Of a stretch of DNA of 64,000 nucleotides, positions 34,985-49,000 are shown piece after piece. The stretch is from Synaphobranchus kaupii (Eukaryota > Chordata > Actinopteri > Anguilliformes > Synaphobranchidae): positions 124,300,794 to 124,364,793 of the forward strand of contig CM056376.1 in the NCBI GenBank assembly GCA_029718625.1, in the 5' to 3' direction. Numbering within the stretch: position 1 is the stretch's first letter; each line of letters starts with the position of its first letter. The notes beneath the pieces are model-generated. The model was not told the DNA's origin. It did not search any database and saw only the letters and a program-made list of their open reading frames with translations. Both the position numbers and the translations under genes were made by a program.

Positions 34985-37900
34985 TTGTGTGCCTTTCATT
35001 TTATGCGTAATGTAGGCTACAATATATTCAAATGTATATTGAGGGAATACATGCGATACAGTGATACAGTATTTTGTTTAATATACAAATAAGTGAATTT
35101 GATCCATTATCTGCAGTTACCCACTTTACATGGTGAGTGTAAAGAAATACATTTATAGGGTAGAGACCTATACATTTATAGGTACATAAAAGCACAGACT
35201 ATTTTGGTCCATTAACCCTAAAACAAACTCATTCATTGCCTTTTGATTGGCCATTAAGTCCAGGTAAGCAAGTAATTAAGGCAAAATGAAGAGGCAATAA
35301 AATAAAACCATCAGAAAGGTTGACAGTTGATTACCAAGTTCAATCACCCTTCCTGCAGTGCAGTGCTCCGTGTACTTATTTAAGCAAAGCAGGGCCTGTC
35401 ATTAGCTGTAATGGCAGTTCTTAATGACAGGGGCCATAATAAAAGTGGCTGTCATTAATCTCTTAAGAGAAGGTCGTGTTTGAGACGGAGAGAGTATGAA
35501 AAGTGGTCCGTCACACACCAGCAGCACATGAAGTAGCGGGACCGTTTTCCTTAAATGCGCGATAATCCTGGAATAAATATTCCAGTCTAAAGTGAAGTCA
35601 GGAGTTGTACCAGTTGTAGGACGAATACTGTGCCAATAAATAAGGGAGAAGCAGAATGCTGAACACAAAAATATGTATTATCAATAAATAACTACAGTAA
35701 AACTATATTGTGGGATATATAGTGCGGGTGTCTAAACATACCGTATGTATCCACATATAAGCGTGTGTGTATGTTTAAGCATGTGCATGCATTTGTGTGT
35801 ATATGTGTATTTGCTTACCTCACTTGCCTCAGACCCCTTAAAAAGCACTTCAGACAAAATAGAACTGAACAGACACTTGTTTTTTCATGCATATGCAATC
35901 TCACATATAAATCTATCTGGAGTGATTGGACATTAGGTTGGTCTGAAAGGCCAGCTATTCTCATTCAGGGGGTGTTTAATCTGCTGAGATCTTAGGAGAT
36001 CATTGAATAGGGGTCAACCTCCCGAAGTTTTCGCACGTCACCCCCCTGCTGAGGTCACTCCACTGGCTGCCGGTCGTGGCCAGGATCAGGTTCAAAGTTC
36101 TGACCCTGGCCTACACTGCAGCCAAAAGGTCAGGCCCCTCCTACCTACAGGACTTAATCCAGCACTTCGCTCTGCTGCTGCAGGGCGACTTGCACTTCCC
36201 TCCCTCCATGTTAAAGGCTCCCGCTCGTCCCGACTACGGAGATTTTCCACCCTAGCTCCCCAGTGGTGGAACGAACTCCCCACTCTGCTGCGCTCAGCTG
36301 AAACACTGTCTGTTTTTCGTCGTGGTCTGAAAACGCACTTTTTCAGACTTCACCTCGACTAAAAGTATACCTATATAGGGCCATTCTACAGTATTCGCTT
36401 CCTGTTTTCTATTTAACTTGTGTTTTTGGTTATTTTATAGTTCAGAGTGTATAGCTGACTGTGTGTACTACACATGTTTATTACTAGGGATAGCTCCTAC
36501 GCTGTGAGAAAGCTGTGCTTTGTCGGATTTGCTTTGTAGTCGCGTCAATGACCTTCAATATGCACTTATTGTATGTCGCTTTGGATAAAAGCATCTGCCA
36601 AATTAATGTAATGTAATGTACCTTTACTTGAACCCTTCGACATAAGGCTGACATAACACTCATACACAAGCCATAACAGCTGTCACAAGATGGCATAACA
36701 GATGGGGCTTTATTTTCCGGCCAGTGCATGGTGTGTGGCGAGCCGTCGCACTGGCAAAGTGGCAATTTCGCCATGGATTCTCACGCACCTGAACCTGTTT
36801 GACTCGCCGTGTGCTGAAGTGGGAGGAGAGACACTGTGTGGGGTGCGTCAGTCCATAGCAAGTTGCTAATTTCGGGGCTTTCCCAAGCGATGCATGCATG
36901 ATCATAACCTGATTCTTGTCCAAATGGACGATTGAATGCTTGATTAGTGGAAATGTTTCAGCATAATATCAATGCATAATGTCGCAAGCTGTGTAATAAT
37001 TTGTTCACGGTTGTTTAGCTGGTGAATTAAAAATACAAATACGCTAGCTTCTGCATGGGCTATTTCAGTATATCAGGACTTTATTTCATTATAATATCCT
37101 AGGCTACCACACAAAGGCACACTTTTTTCTATATAGCCTATTTTAGTGACAACTTGTAGAATTTATTGACTTATGAAATATTCAGCCTAACCCAACCCAT
37201 TTTCAACATGGGCAGCGTGCTGTGAGCTGTGTGCTCCTCGCCTCTTGTAACAGCTACATTTAGTAGCCACGACCAGCGCGCCATGCACTGCACTATTGAC
37301 TGTGATGGGACAATAGAGCCCATGATGTCAATTTATGTCAAATGACATATTTCTGTCAGGACAGATCACATGTTTAAAGTGTTTTAATGTTTTAATGAAT
37401 GTGTTGTACAATTATTTTGGTTTGGCGCTGAATGGATCTGCTTTAGGTACTACTCTGGAGCACAGGCATTTCCCTGCTAAAGGAAATGACCAGAAACAGC
37501 ACAGGGAGGGTTAGGGTTAGGGGAGCAGTGAGCAGCACAGGGAGGGTTAGGGGAGCAGTGAGCAGCACAGGGAGGGTTAGGGGAGCAGTGAGCAGCACAG
37601 GGAGGGTTAGGGGAGCAGTGAGCAGCACAGGGAGGGTTAGGGTTAGAGGAGCAGTGAGCAGCACAGGGAGGGTTAGGGGAGCAGTGAGCAGCACAGGGAG
37701 GGTTAGGGGAGCAGTGAGCAGCACAGGGAGGGTTAGGGTTAGGGGAGCAGTGAGCAGCACAGGGAGGGTTAGGGGAGCAGTGAGCAGCACAGGGAGGGTT
37801 AGGGTTAGGGGAGCAGTGAGCAGCACAGGGAGGGTTAGGGGAGCAGTGAGCAGCACAGGGAGGGTTAGGGTTAGGAGAGCAGTGAGCAGCACAGGGAGGT

Positions 37901-40900
37901 CTGGTTGAGTATGAGACACGTGGTTGCTAGTCGACTGATGGTTTCCTGACAGAACTTGCTATGCACACTTCGTTCACAATGCTCAGAACTGACATCACTT
38001 TAATCTGAAAATGACAGATGTTATGTCATGTGTTGACATGACAGCTTATGTCCCTTGCCAAATTTAGCCACCCGTCCTGTGCTAGCTGAAGCAAATGTGT
38101 TATGACAGCTCCCATGACACGGAATTCATGACATTGTTATGAGAAGTTCCTGTCATGGCAGCTGTCGTAACACTTTGGCTTCAGCAAGCACAAGTACTTA
38201 AATTTGGCAAGTGACATAAGGGGTCATGTCAACATGTGACATCTGCCATAACACCAATAAAAGTGAAGACAGTGTTATGTTATTTGACATGAACTGACAT
38301 CAGCTGTTACATTATCTTTTGACAGCTGTTATGTTATGTGTATAACAGCGTTATGTCAGCCTTATGTTGAAGGGTTCAAGTAAAGTGTTACTGTAGTGAT
38401 CTCGTCAAACACATGGACCGGTTTTAAGACACACACAAATTCCGTTGCTAGGGCATCTTCTCTATGGTTTCAGAGAGTGCTGAAAAGACCTTGTTCAGTA
38501 CTATCTAAGCTATTGACAGAATTCAAAAAAAATTTTATTCAGACTCATGTGCCCTACAAGATAATATAGGCTGCACATCAATTATTGTCAGCATTATGTG
38601 TTCACATGAGACCAGAGGTGTTGACCAAGCATCTTACCATTTCACTTAAGTTTCCCCATATGTATTGCATGATTAGTTGGTTGTAGTGTATGCTCATGGA
38701 TGGCTACCTTTGGGGAAATACTACATACGTGTATCCACCGCAAAATGCATAAGTTACAACTACTACTACCGAAAAAAAAACATTTTTTTAACTCTGTACA
38801 CAACTGATATCTGAAAATACACCTTGAGTAAGTGAGGTTCAGCAGTGTTTGTATGTGAAATAAGCTCAAGGGGGCCAGTCAGTTAAAAAGTTATCCTTTG
38901 TTGTCTACTTAGTTGCCTAAAGTGCTTTTGACAAAGACCATTTCTGGACCGACTCGCAGTTTCTCAACCACACGCTCCCATGCCGCCATTAATAAGCTCA
39001 GGCATTTCGCCTGTCAGTACCGCAGTTGGCCTGTGGGTATATGAGGGGGCGCCACCTACATGTCGCAGCCAGAGATTTGTCTCCATGATCTGATTCACTT
39101 CATCCTGTGGAAGAAACAAAACACATCTATGAATATATGACATCCTGAATCTGTGTTCCACAATAACAACATAATTTTGGCTGCTAATTTTGTTACCATA
39201 TTTTCATGGAATTTGGATTCATTTATCAAAGCTTTTTCACTTAATGGGAGTTATTAAATATTATAGTATTTCAGTTTGAGTGTATGTTTTCGATTGACTC
39301 AGACAGTTCACAAGTCATAAACTGTGATAAATGCTCGAAGTCCATCCAAACTTTGTGTTTGAATAAAGTTGACAGGATTTTAGAATTCCCCCTCTCCAAA
39401 TTAATGAACACAAAATATTTGTTCAATTTTTAATTTGAAGCCAAGGCTAAATCAAAGGCAGTTGAGCCAATTTGGCTTGAAATTCTGTCACTTTTCAGCA
39501 AAACACTGATCCAAGTACAAATGACTCCAGTGCTTAAAGGATAATGCTTCAGCTCATTTTTGGCACTAAATGGCATTGACAATAGTATGAAAAAGTGCAG
39601 CCACCCAATTTTTTCAGTTACAAATAAGAAATTGAAAGGTCACACAAAACCCAGTAGGACCTTAGTCCTCTAGTGCTAAAATATCTCATCCCTGGCTACA
39701 AGGGTTTTGTCACTGCACAGTTCGGGGGTCTTGAATTACGTTTCACTTCACTACTAATTAATCACCACCTACACTGTCTGCTTCGGATCTACAAAATAAA
39801 TAATGAATCATTATCATGAGTTTGGGATTTGTGATTTTTGGGTGGGCCATTCATTCATAGCTTACAGCATTCTGTAAACATGCACACTGCTCCCAGACAT
39901 TATTTGTGGAACATAACCTTGTTTTCTCCCGATAGCTTCATTGAAATAATGTGTATGCTATTGGAAAGATTGCACTTTGATGATAATGAATATTCCTGAC
40001 AAGATGGATGTTTCCAGGTGAAATAGACAGTAGTGTCATATGGTCAGAAAAGGCCGTAAATAAGCAGTGCGGCTGGCACAGTCTGAGACATGCAAGCTCT
40101 CAAGGTGAGATTGTTCGGTCTTTTAACGTTTCAGATGTCTGTAAGTCAGGGTGGAAGGGAGAAGCTCTGCAGAATTCACATTTTAAAAAGAACAACAAAA
40201 TTAAATCTCTCCTAGATTTAAATCCTTTTTTTTTTTCCTCCACACAAGTTGCCCCAATACGTAACTAATAAGCATGCAGTTAAGTATTACCTGAGGCTGT
40301 ATACATGTTCAATATACAGTATATCCCTTAATGAATTTATGCATAGTGTTTTCATTAATGATTCTTGCTTTAAAATACTTGAACTTTCAGAAATGTTTTG
40401 GGCATGTGGGACTGAGTCTACCATTACAAATTACACATACTGCATGTATTACAGAGTGATTTCCTGAATCGATGCTTCAGTGACTGTTGATTTCTCCACA
40501 GTGTCTGCCTCGCTCTCAGCTAAGAAACTTGATGTGACCCTGCTTGACCAGCTGAGCTCCTTGGGACAAGTCGTAGCAACCGCTCAGTCCTGCAGATTGT
40601 CGCCTCACAGCATTCCTCGCCCAAAAGGGTGACACAGCTGCTTGTACACGCCCTCGCAATCTGTCATCTGGACTACTGTTACACCTTCCTGGCTGGCATG
40701 CTTGACTGTGCTGTCAGGCCACTGCAGCTGGTGCAGAGTGCGGACGGTTACCTGGCCTTCAACCTGCCTAAATTCACACATGCCAAGCCACTGTCGAACA
40801 CTTTTCACTGGCTTTTGGTGGGTGCCCGCATTCAATGCCAAGCTGAAAACGGTACTGCCCTTCATATCTGCAGACAATGAGCACAGCATACACTCCAACC

Positions 40901-43900
40901 CAACCTCTCTGTTCAGCATGCTCTCTCCAGCTGGCCCTCCTATGTGTTCACTCTCCCAGCACCTTGCAACCCTGGTTCCTCTCTGCCCTCATTGCCCATA
41001 TTAGAATGACCATCCCCAATCAGTCAATCAAAAAAAAAAATGAAGTAACCCTTTATCTTGTAGGTCAAGGTGCATTTACAGGGCAGACACTACAGTGCAC
41101 AAATCTGAAAAAAATCTCAAAAACGGACATAATCTGCACGGAGGTGTTCTTGCCCAGGCACTTTGCATAAATTACCAGACATGGCTGTCCATGAAATTTC
41201 AGTGCAGGCAGAGAGTCCGTGAATTAATCGGAAATATCCGAGTCCAGAAATCCCCGATCACAGATGTGAACCGGGAGTATGAAGAAGTTTCTGGAAGTAC
41301 ACATGGCGACACAGGAAACTACCGCTCACGACCAATTCACCCCAAGTTTCACTTAGATTTAACAGGTAGGATATCTTCCAGAAACTCCTCTTTTCATGCA
41401 CTGGCATGCTCCTTGACACCGGCTCTTATGTGACTGTACCAGTACGTAATGGTCATTCCTTACCGTGTGTGATAATTTTGCCAAAATGGCTAAATTGTAA
41501 ATTACCATGGTGCTGCACATTATGGATGAGATTATAATGCTATGGCTGTAAAAAGAGCAACGGATGCCAGACTTACGACTTTGACCAGCTGAGAAATGGA
41601 AACCTCAAACTCCACCGTCACGGGGTCGGACACATTCTCCACAGGTCGGATGAACGGGTTATACCTGCGGAAGAGCCGACGGAATAGCCTGTCCTCCCCC
41701 TTGGATGAGAAGCAGTCTGGGTGGATTCAGATACATTTTTTTAAATCAACATGCCCTCCCCAGATCTAAGCTGCACAGATAAAGGCATGAGAGAAGGTTA
41801 TAGTTTTTTTTCAGGCAGTACATTATTCACAACAGCACAAAACCACTACTTTTGCATTATTAAGCACGGCACTTACCTTGGATACCTTCAATGAATACTC
41901 ACATGTATTAATGTGTCATTTGTAAAAATGTCATCTAACTGGGATAGAGAACACCTTCTTGGTTAACAAAAGTCACCATTAATGTATAAGCAAATATACT
42001 GTACAATAAACAGCATATTCATAATTGCAATGATTACTGATGTGCGGAATGATGATGTAACACTACATCGAATGCTTTTAAATCCCGTTTTGTAAACATG
42101 GATGTTAGCAATTAGCATAGCGCTGATTAGCCCTACTTAAATAAATCTCACCACAGAAACAAACTGATTACAGTTTCGTGCCACACAGCCGACAATGGCC
42201 AAAGATTAATTTCCGCAAACCCGTAATCATGTTTGCCATGCCTCTCATTTTGTGGACAGAAAATTAGATATTAGCATAGCTTAATCTTGTCAGCGACATT
42301 CCCAACACTGACACAACTGAATCCTATAAATAGTCGAATGGATGATATTCATAAAATGGATGGGCAAGCCTACACATGGAAAAAAAAACGATTTGGTGCA
42401 GTGAGAGTCTTTACTGAAAGTCAATATTACAAGTCAATCGACAGGACACTGTGTCCACTCACCTTGCCCTAACATGGTAAAACAGGGGTGTTAAGGGGGA
42501 CCAAAAGGTTTTAGCAGCTTGTTCCGAGTCATAGCTTTCACTGGATGGTACACTTACAGAGCGCCTGACAAGGGAGGGGGTAAAGGTCACCTCAGATGAA
42601 GCCAGAGGCTACGTGGAACGCAAGAGTCACGTCTCAGTTTGAGACTAGATGACCATTATTTCTCATTGACCGCTCATATCCTCCAGCTTTTGCATTGTAA
42701 TTTAACAAATACAACAATCCTTAGGCACTATTTTGTCCTCTCTCCCAACAAAAATAAGTCAAACATGTTACATTGACCACTGCATATATCCTATTGCATT
42801 CAGAAGGGTCATTATAAATAACTCAACATTGTATGCTGTAGAGAACTGAACTATGGCACCCAGTTGTAAAGTTCATAACAATAAGAAAAGGTAACGGAAA
42901 TATTGCTCAGTCAGCAGTTTGTCATTGGAAGGCCTGTATTAAAAATTATACTGTCAAGAATGTATTACTGTGACAAAAAAATTTAAATATATACAGTACC
43001 TATAAGCAAATGGACCATTCTTGTATTTGATACATGGAAAAAGATTGAATTAAGTTTATCCCTGGTAAGTCTATCCCTGGTACACATAACCACAACTGTG
43101 TTAAGTGAGCAGCTTAAACATCTCTACAAAGCTGCTCAATTAAATCAGCATCCTAAAAAATATGCTGCTTATGTAATTCTGCAAGCACATTGATAAGAAA
43201 AATAAATTATTAAACCAACATTGTTAAGCCACAACGTTTAATTTTTGTAGGAGGAACTGTTCAATCTTCCTGATTTTTTAAAAACGTTTTTATTACTTTT
43301 ATTATTATTAAAATTAAGATGCATTTTAAACTGTCTAACAAGCTGCAAAGAACAGTTTGATTGAATTGACCCATTGCTCCCAAATATTACTTCAAATCCA
43401 GCAATATAGTTTCTGGGCATACCATATATTCACAAACATCCGACTTGCCTGCAATAGTGAGTGAAATGTTCCTGTGACACTGAAGTGACAAAAACACATG
43501 CTGTGGGAGTTCTGGTCAGTCTTTCCCAGCTGAATTACCCCTCTCCAGATCTAGACACATGGCGGCTTTACTTTTGTTACTTTACTCCTTATGGTTTCAT
43601 TACCTGAAAGAAATTGCTGGCTTTGCTGCTCTAATTAGAAAGACCAATCTTCCCTTAATTGGGTAAGGGAAATGAAACAGTCGTAATCTATTAATTGACT
43701 GGACCTTCATTCAAAAGGAAGTCAAATTAAACTTTGCCCACCCTGCGTTTTTTTTATGGGGGGATTTCAGTCATAAGCCCAACGATAACCTTTCGGAAGT
43801 GAATGTGGCATCTGCGATCCCCATGAGACAGGATGCAAAGAGAAAGGGACTGCCTCTGGAAAGCAGTTACGCTTTTTAGCCCACTAATTATCTTTTACTG

Positions 43901-45965
43901 CAAGGAGGCAAGGAAGCTGTCGATTGAGTAAACAGCTGAGCACATCCGCTCTTGAAACACAACAGCGGTCAAGTGTCAATGCCTTTTAGCAAACTCCAGG
44001 TGTTTTGTTGATTGTCATTTTATTTTTATTTTTTTAATCTCCCTCACCATGCATGAGGACAAGTTGCATCTTGCATCTACCTAGCAATCTTAGCACTGTT
44101 TCAGTGATTTCAAACCTCGTATTCTCTGCCTTAGCAGTAGTAAGCAATATGTTTTGTTTTGCTTTTTTTTGTACCTATTGCCTGATTTATGTAGGTCAAC
44201 TACCATTTGTCTCCCCTCATTTGTGAGTTATTTTACTTTTCCCATGGCGATGGATGAAAAATTAAATTTACTTTTGTATTACATTTTTATACCCCAGTGA
44301 AACAGGAAACCACGTAGGGCCACAATACAGTTACTTAGGACTGAGATAAACTCTAAAAAGTAGAACATTGATAAAGATTTAAGTTTTTATTATTTTATTC
44401 ATAAGAATAAATAATTTTTAAAAAACTTTCTCAGATAAATGATATTACAATGAAATAGTATAGTTTTCCCACATTTTGCGTGTAAAATATAATTCAGTAC
44501 CTGTGCTTTTTTTATTTTATACAGCCTTTTTTTCTCATCTTTATCAAGCGTGACAATAATTTAAATTTTTTTAACTGTATGTTGTATTCACATGTTTATA
44601 GTTTCTAACTGATATTTCTTCAAGAGTTACTCTACTGACCTCAAAAGTCCCCTACAAACTAAGTTACTAGACTAAATTGTCTGTCCATAATTCTGTCTCT
44701 CCATCATAATATTGTCCTTTTTATGAGTGGCAGATGCTCTCATATACTGCCCTATTGTTTGTTTCAGTAACCACAGTCCCCAATTAATGCTGCAATTCAA
44801 GCTTGCTAATTAAACGGAGGAATTTAGGGAGGCACAACACCTTGTAATTCTGTGTAGCTGTGAATGGGTAGCAAGGTTAAGTGAATGATGACTCAATATC
44901 TTTTATTTATTGGATACAGATTGTGGTAACCAGAGTAATACATGGGCTGGATATATTACAAAAAGGTCTCATTATAGCAATTGGGAGAAAATACATGGAA
45001 GAAAGAGAATGTTAGAACAATGCATATGAATGTATCCATTAGTTTCTTCCATCCATGAACTCTGAAGTTGATTTCACTAATAAGAATTGTGCTACTTAGC
45101 AAATCTTCGTGATTAGAACAAAATGCTGGGGAGGACTTTACGTTCTGATCTTTCCACATCTGGTGATATGCCTTCGATGTGATTGGCTAGATTCCATGTG
45201 GAACATGCATACAAGGATCTCTTGAGGACTTCTCTGATTATTGCTGAATTAGTTCCTCTCAGTGACACAAAGAGTTCCCAAAGACTGCAAACTGTCATTA
45301 GCATGGGACACCAGTTTGCCTTCTCCAATCGGTGCTAGCTCTCCTGTAGTGCTGTGTGGCCTGCACCAGAGAATAAAATCATTACTGGCTTCTGGCTGAG
45401 CACATTACAAAAGTGCACGCACTGAAACTGCCAGGTCTGAGTGGATTCAAGAGGCGCAGCCGCAGCTGGAGATTTAAAATTGGCGAGAAATGTAAAAGGT
45501 ATTAGAGAATATGTGCTGAGTGAATGTCAATGATTGTGCTTCTGCTGAATCAATGTGGGGCTATGAAGAAGCCAAGGGCCCTCAGATGGAGACCATGGCA
45601 ACGGATGTGGCAGGAAACACCGTGTCTGATGACGTTTGTCTTTTCAGCTCTGTTAGCAAGAATGGAAAAAAACCCTGATTCACCCTGCATCACATGAAGG
45701 CCGCATTACATCTGCCACAATGTCAATTCAACTTTCATTTTTAAAATAAAGTTGTTAAATAGTTTGCTACATGGTTGAAGGCTGTATAATGTATATGACA
45801 TGCATAAGGCATGTAAGTAACAGTAAAAGAGAACCTCCATTCATCGATCCGTTATCTAACCTGCTTATTCATGGTTAGGGTCATGGTGGGGCTGGAGCCT
45901 ATCCCAGCATGCATTGGGCAAGAGACAGGAATACACTCTCGACAGGTCGCAAATCCATCAAACAA

Positions 45966-46027
<62 letters not shown>

Positions 46028-49000
46028 ATTCACTCATACACTCATACCAACGAACAATTTAGAATCTCCAATTAGTCTAACTTGCATAACTTTGGACTAT
46101 GGGTGGAAACCGGAGTACCCAGAGGAAACCGACGCGGACAGAGGGAGAGTATGTAAACTCCACACAGAAAGGCCCCTGGCCAGGATTCAAACTCAGGGCA
46201 TTCTTGCTGTGAGGTGACAGTGCTGTTCACTGCAGCCCTAAACGAGAAGCTGGTATATGTAAATTAGAAGTTACTGAATTGATTGACTCACAGGAAGTTA
46301 TCCTATGCAGGATTTTTTACCTTGAAAATATTATAACATAACCATTCTCAGTCATATCTATGATGCCCTGGCAATCTCTGTCTTTGTGCCGATTTTTCAA
46401 ATCTGTGCACTGCCTATATTTCTTCTTCTAATATGTGTTTGGAATGTTACTTGGTGTGACACTCTTTTCTTTGTGGGGAGGGATGGGTGTGACTACAGAG
46501 TTTGTGGGGTGGAATCAAGTTTCAGCGGAGCGTTTGTAGCTAGTTAGCTACTGAAATGGCAGAGGTAAAGAAACAGTACAGTGAAGCGAAACGACAAGCC
46601 GGCAGTGCTTGTTCTAAAACCAGAATGAAGCTCAGAATTTATTTTCCTCGACAGCGATAGATGAAGTTCGCCAAGGGGATGAAAAGCGACTCAGTGTTGA
46701 CATATTTTCTGTTGGACCTGTCAGTAATGTTATCTCTAGCTATCCAGCCATCTACGTTAAGTAAGTAAGTAAGTACCTTTTGTATCAAATTCTGGGTGGG
46801 TTGAGGACAGAGGAGGAGACTTATTTGATTGTAAACACAGAACCACAGCAAGGCTAAACCTTTAAGAAAGAAATGAGACATACTAAATGACAAACTATGA
46901 AATTAGCATAGGCATGAGCACAGTTGAATGCTTAAATTTAACCCAGGACAATAATTCACATGCTGGTTTAAATCACCTCTAGCTTGATTAAAAACTACAT
47001 TAAATTAATTCATAAATTCAAAGACAAGATCCCTGATAAGCAGACTTCACTGATGACCATTATTGCTCCCTCAAGCTTAAATAGCCAAACATCAAAACAT
47101 AATGCAGCATAATACTTCAAATGAATGCAAAATGTTCACGTTTGCAGTGAACATGAACAGTCATTGGTTTTTGTTATTTGAAAGAGGGTACATTTTTGAC
47201 CCACAGGTTTTCATCAGAAATTCTATTCAAGTCTCACCACCACATTCCGTAAATGGAAGAGCCACGAAGGCGTAACAAGATCCCCAGTTCAAAGCCGCAT
47301 AAACCTGGTGGGTCCAACTGTGGGGCTAGGCATGGAAATTAAATCACCTCCATTACATTACATTACAGTCATTTAGCAGACGCTTTTATCCAAAGCGACA
47401 TACAATAAGTGCATACAGAAAGGTCACCGAAGTAACTACAGAACAGATAAGACAAAGGACATCCTTCACATAACCTCCCATCAACTGGCAGGCACAGCAT
47501 CCATAAGAATTAAATGTGGTCAAGATATAAATAGCGTAGACATACAGTTGCAAGAAAAAGTATGTGAACCCTTTAGAATTTTCTGTATATCTGCATAAAT
47601 TCGATCTAAAATGCGATCACATCTTCATCTAAGTCCTAAAACTTGATAAAGTGAACCCAACTCAACAAAAAACACAAAAAACATTATTCTTTTATAATTT
47701 ATTTATTGAGCAAAATTATCCAACATTAAATGCTTTGTTGGAAAAAGTATGTGAACCCTTGGATCATACGTATTTTTAAAGTATCATATTTAATATTTGG
47801 TCGCATATCCTTTGCATGCTGTTACTTCCTGAAGTCTGCGACCCATCAATATCAAAAGGCTCTCAATATATTATTTTCAGGTACTGTTACAAGCGATACT
47901 ATAACCACTCTGCATTTGAATGGATCTTTATGGGAATTGGGGGGTGAGACTAGATTCAGCTGTAAATTACACTCGTACATTATGGAACACATGACTGGCT
48001 AAATGGCTGTAAGTCATCCAGGGTCTGAGGTATCAAACGAGCCCCAAACCATCACTCTGTGGCCAGATATGGAGTAGATGTGGATGGATCACTGCAAGGG
48101 TTATTTCTCCTGATTAATTTTCCTATAGAACTCTATGGGGAAAAAAGTCAGGAGAAGAAACCCTTAAAGTGATCCATCCACATCTACTCCATATCTGGCC
48201 ACAGAGTGATGGTTTGGGGCTCGTTTGATACCTCAGACCCTGGATGACTTACAGCCATTTAGCCAGTCATGTGTTCCATAATGTACGAGTGTAATTTACA
48301 GCTGAATCTAGTCTCACCCCTCAATTCCCATAAAGATCCATTCAAATGCAGAGTGGTTATAGTATCGCTTGTAACAGTACCTGAAAATAAGATATTGAGA
48401 GCCTTTTGATATTGATGGGTCGCAGACTTCAGGAAGTAACAGCATGCAAAGGATATGCGACCAAATATTAAATATGATACTTTAAAAATACGTATGATCC
48501 AAGGGTTCACATACTTTTTCCAACAAAGCATTTAATGTTGGATAATTTTGCTCAATAAATAAATTATAAAAGAATAATGTTTTTTGTGTTTTTTGTTGAG
48601 TTGGGTTCACTTTATCAAGTTTTAGGACTTAGATGAAGATGTGATCGCATTTTAGATCGAATTTATGCAGATATACAGAAAATTCTAAAGGGTTCACATA
48701 CTTTGTCTTGCAACTGTACATCTGAATTTTAAAGGGTCAAATTCATATAGTATTTGAAAGGGTAAAACAACCAAACACAAGGTTGAAGATGTGTGTTTTT
48801 GGACAGTGACAACTCTGCAAGTAAAGGGCACTATAGCGTAGCTGCACACCATGAATAATTAAACCCACAACTGAACGAAAGGGTATGTGGACTCACTCAT
48901 AAATATTGAAGTTCTGGGTAACATAGCTTTTTACATAGTTTTTAAAATTATTATTATCATTCTGTAGTGACTTACATTTAAGCAGGCAGTCATGCTGCAT

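Larger units (their letters stand above)
33659..39059 (-). other. CHRNA6: CHRNA6 intron 3
   Basis: This 5.4-kb intron contains a (TG)n array (34903-34983), an L2-type LINE 3' end (36003-36619), and a DNA element (36620-38390) enclosing a telomere-like minisatellite. The rest is AT-rich and unassigned. Confidence 0.85.

Noticed and set aside
37443..37919. Repeat proteins on both strands at the GGGTTA minisatellite
   Set aside because: Unit lengths of 30 and 36 bp keep frames open by chance; there is no start context or domain.
47730..48531. Two nearly identical 90-codon open frames facing each other
   Set aside because: They are the two arms of the Tc1-derived palindrome, reading non-coding or antisense transposon sequence.
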